From the NCBI GenBank assembly GCA_037783415.1, contig JAZGTN010000119.1:2674001-2738000 (forward strand): 64,000 nucleotides of DNA, written 5' to 3'. This DNA comes from Leptasterias polaris (lineage: Eukaryota > Echinodermata > Asteroidea > Forcipulatida > Asteriidae). The position numbers were made by a program, and so were the translations under genes. The notes beneath the pieces are model-generated. The model worked only from the letters and a program-made list of their open reading frames with translations, had not been told where the DNA came from and made no database searches. Numbering within the stretch: position 1 is the first letter of the stretch; each line of letters opens with the position of its first letter. Below are positions 62,418 to 64,000 of the stretch, piece by piece.

Positions 62418-63374
62418 AAGAAGATGAATGTAACGATGGTAAACACACGTGTGACGAGAACGCCGTGTGCACGCAGACGCAACGCTCCTTCCGGTGCACC
62501 TGTAAAAACGGCTTCAACCGACAAGGCAACTCGTGTGTAGGTAAGTCGACTGTCGTAGAAAAATCCGAAACTTGTAGTTAACAAGTTATTTCAACGGAAG
62601 TTATTTTTCATTTACAATATCTTTTATAATGTTTGTTTTCTCCCAACGTAATTTCTTCTGCTTGCAGACGTAGACGAATGCAGCAATAAAAATGGCGGCT
62701 GCGTTCACACGTGTACGAATGTACCGGGGAGTTACTACTGTGGCTGCTATACCGGTTTCCTTTTACATCCGGAAGGAAAAGACTGTATTGGTATGTGAAC
62801 AGGAAATGTCTCCAATGTTGTATTTAATGTATTTGCATTGACGTTGTAACAGGGGACAGTCTAGGTCCGATCATTGCCGGTTTTTACACGGTTATATTTT
62901 ATGCACAGAACATGTTTACTCTCCATAAAGGCTTTGCAAAACGTGTTTCAACGTCTTCTTGAAATGTTTTATCGGAATTTCTGGAGATACAAACTTGAAA
63001 AACTTCTCACCAAAACATTTTAATGTGAAGCATGTTTGCACAGCGCTGAGCTTTGTAGGGATATTACAGGCACTTCGTATGAGATTAGAACCAAACTTGC
63101 GAGGTGTTTTCCAGAAACCGTTTTAATGGTGGCGCTAAAAACGCGTAAGTTCTTTTTTAATTTGTTCAGTTAAATCTGTTCTTTCTCTTCTTGTTTTGTT
63201 GATTTTGTAATTAAGAGTTTGTAATCGTTTTTTCTTCTTTCTAACGAGTAGATCAAGACGAGTGTGCTTCGGGTCAACATGGCTGCCAACACGAATGCAT
63301 CAACACCATCGGCAGCTACCAGTGCACGTGTCCGCGGAGTAACTACCTAAACGAGGATGGACTCACCTGCTCAG
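62418..63374 (+). CDS. Three EGF-like exons, SCUBE-like, gene continues past the window
   Basis: Three exons of exactly 123 nt (62418-62540, 62668-62790, 63252-63374), each bounded by GT-AG and phase 1 at both ends, each encode one six-cysteine EGF module. Module 1 (EEDECNDGKHTCDENAVC, then CTQTQRSFRCTC) lacks the Asn/Asp of the hydroxylation consensus. Modules 2 and 3 begin DVDEC and DQDEC, contain CTNVPGSYYC and CINTIGSYQC, and are calcium-binding EGF domains with the beta-hydroxylation motif. The order of one C-rich EGF followed by modules with NGGCVHTC and HGCQHEC resembles the N-terminus of SCUBE proteins (secreted EGF/CUB proteins linked to Hedgehog and BMP signalling). Matrilin, fibulin or fibrillin relatives remain possible, because no CUB domain is in view. 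No further module is seen before 64000. Confidence 0.88.
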
Positions 63375-64000
63375 GTAATGGAGTAGTCCAGTTGTCGTGG
63401 ATTTTCGTTGGTCAATGCTTTGTGCAATTTAAACGCTTACAGACAAACATCTTTTCTCATAAAGCTGTTAAAAAGAAGAAACTGCTTAGTAAAATTGTTG
63501 CTAAGCAAACAATGAGTCGGGCACCAGTCGCAAAAGTGTAAACTTTATGGATTTGTTGGCTGGGAACCAGTTTCTGTTCAGCAAGATTTGTCTGTGCTTA
63601 CCAAATTGTTGTGCTTGCAGACTTTTTGAAATTGGGCCTTGATCAGCCATATTTTTTATTTAAATTTTATTCATTTTATTTTGTGTGTGAAGGGGGATGT
63701 TCTGTTCTTATTTGCAATTATGAAAACATGTCTTATATTGTGATGTTGTCTGTGCAGCAACCTTTTGCAAAGGACTTAAGATTCTATTTGAAAAGAAAAA
63801 AAACCCCAAAATCAAAACAACAAACATTCAAGATGACATCATTTCAGACTCTTTGTCAAGGCTCAAACAAGGGTAACCTGCTTTTGTAAATAACTGTTTT
63901 AATCTGAACCCTATTTTTGGGGTGTACACAATTGGCCTTATCCCGAACAAGTTGCATTTCTCTGCAATTTTGAGTTATCTTTATATATGCCTATATCTTA

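Overview
This is eukaryotic nuclear DNA: AT-rich by eye, with spliced genes, introns of several kilobases, very many short non-autonomous DNA transposons (MITEs), tRNA-derived SINEs and long G/C homopolymer runs. The gene families and this repeat style suggest a marine invertebrate deuterostome, most likely an echinoderm such as a sea star. That placement is inference; no rRNA, mitochondrial or other marker gene is present.

Three protein-coding loci can be read. (1) On the minus strand, a complete 16-exon gene runs from a start codon at 20221 to a stop at 9971. It encodes a 787-residue TBC-domain Rab GTPase-activating protein with both catalytic fingers intact and a long Ser/Arg-rich tail. 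All 15 exon junctions keep frame. (2) On the plus strand, a short signal-peptide exon at 24.2-24.36 kb probably joins, across a 12.2-kb intron, a 645-nt exon at 36592-37236. That exon encodes a secreted domain I do not recognise. (3) On the plus strand, a signal-peptide exon at 55697-55769 is followed by three 123-nt phase-1 EGF exons at 62418, 62668 and 63252. This looks like the start of a SCUBE-like or related multi-EGF protein that runs off the right edge. Loci 2 and 3 are phase-compatible, so they could also be one gene with alternative first exons.

Layout: 1-9.9 kb is repeat-rich intergenic DNA (82-bp array, TIR elements, CAA microsatellite, 19-bp minisatellite). 9.97-20.2 kb is the TBC gene; its intron 10 carries a tandem array that includes copies of the exon's own end and splice donor. 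20.2-24.2 kb is unannotated. 24.2-37.2 kb is the secreted-protein locus. 37.2-55.0 kb is gene-poor and holds a MITE cluster at 43.8-44.9 kb. 55.0-64 kb is the EGF gene with its promoter-like region. No bacterial features, CRISPR array, rRNA or intact tRNA gene was seen.

The two secreted proteins would act in the extracellular matrix or at the cell surface, and the TBC protein in intracellular membrane traffic. Nothing indicates that they work together.
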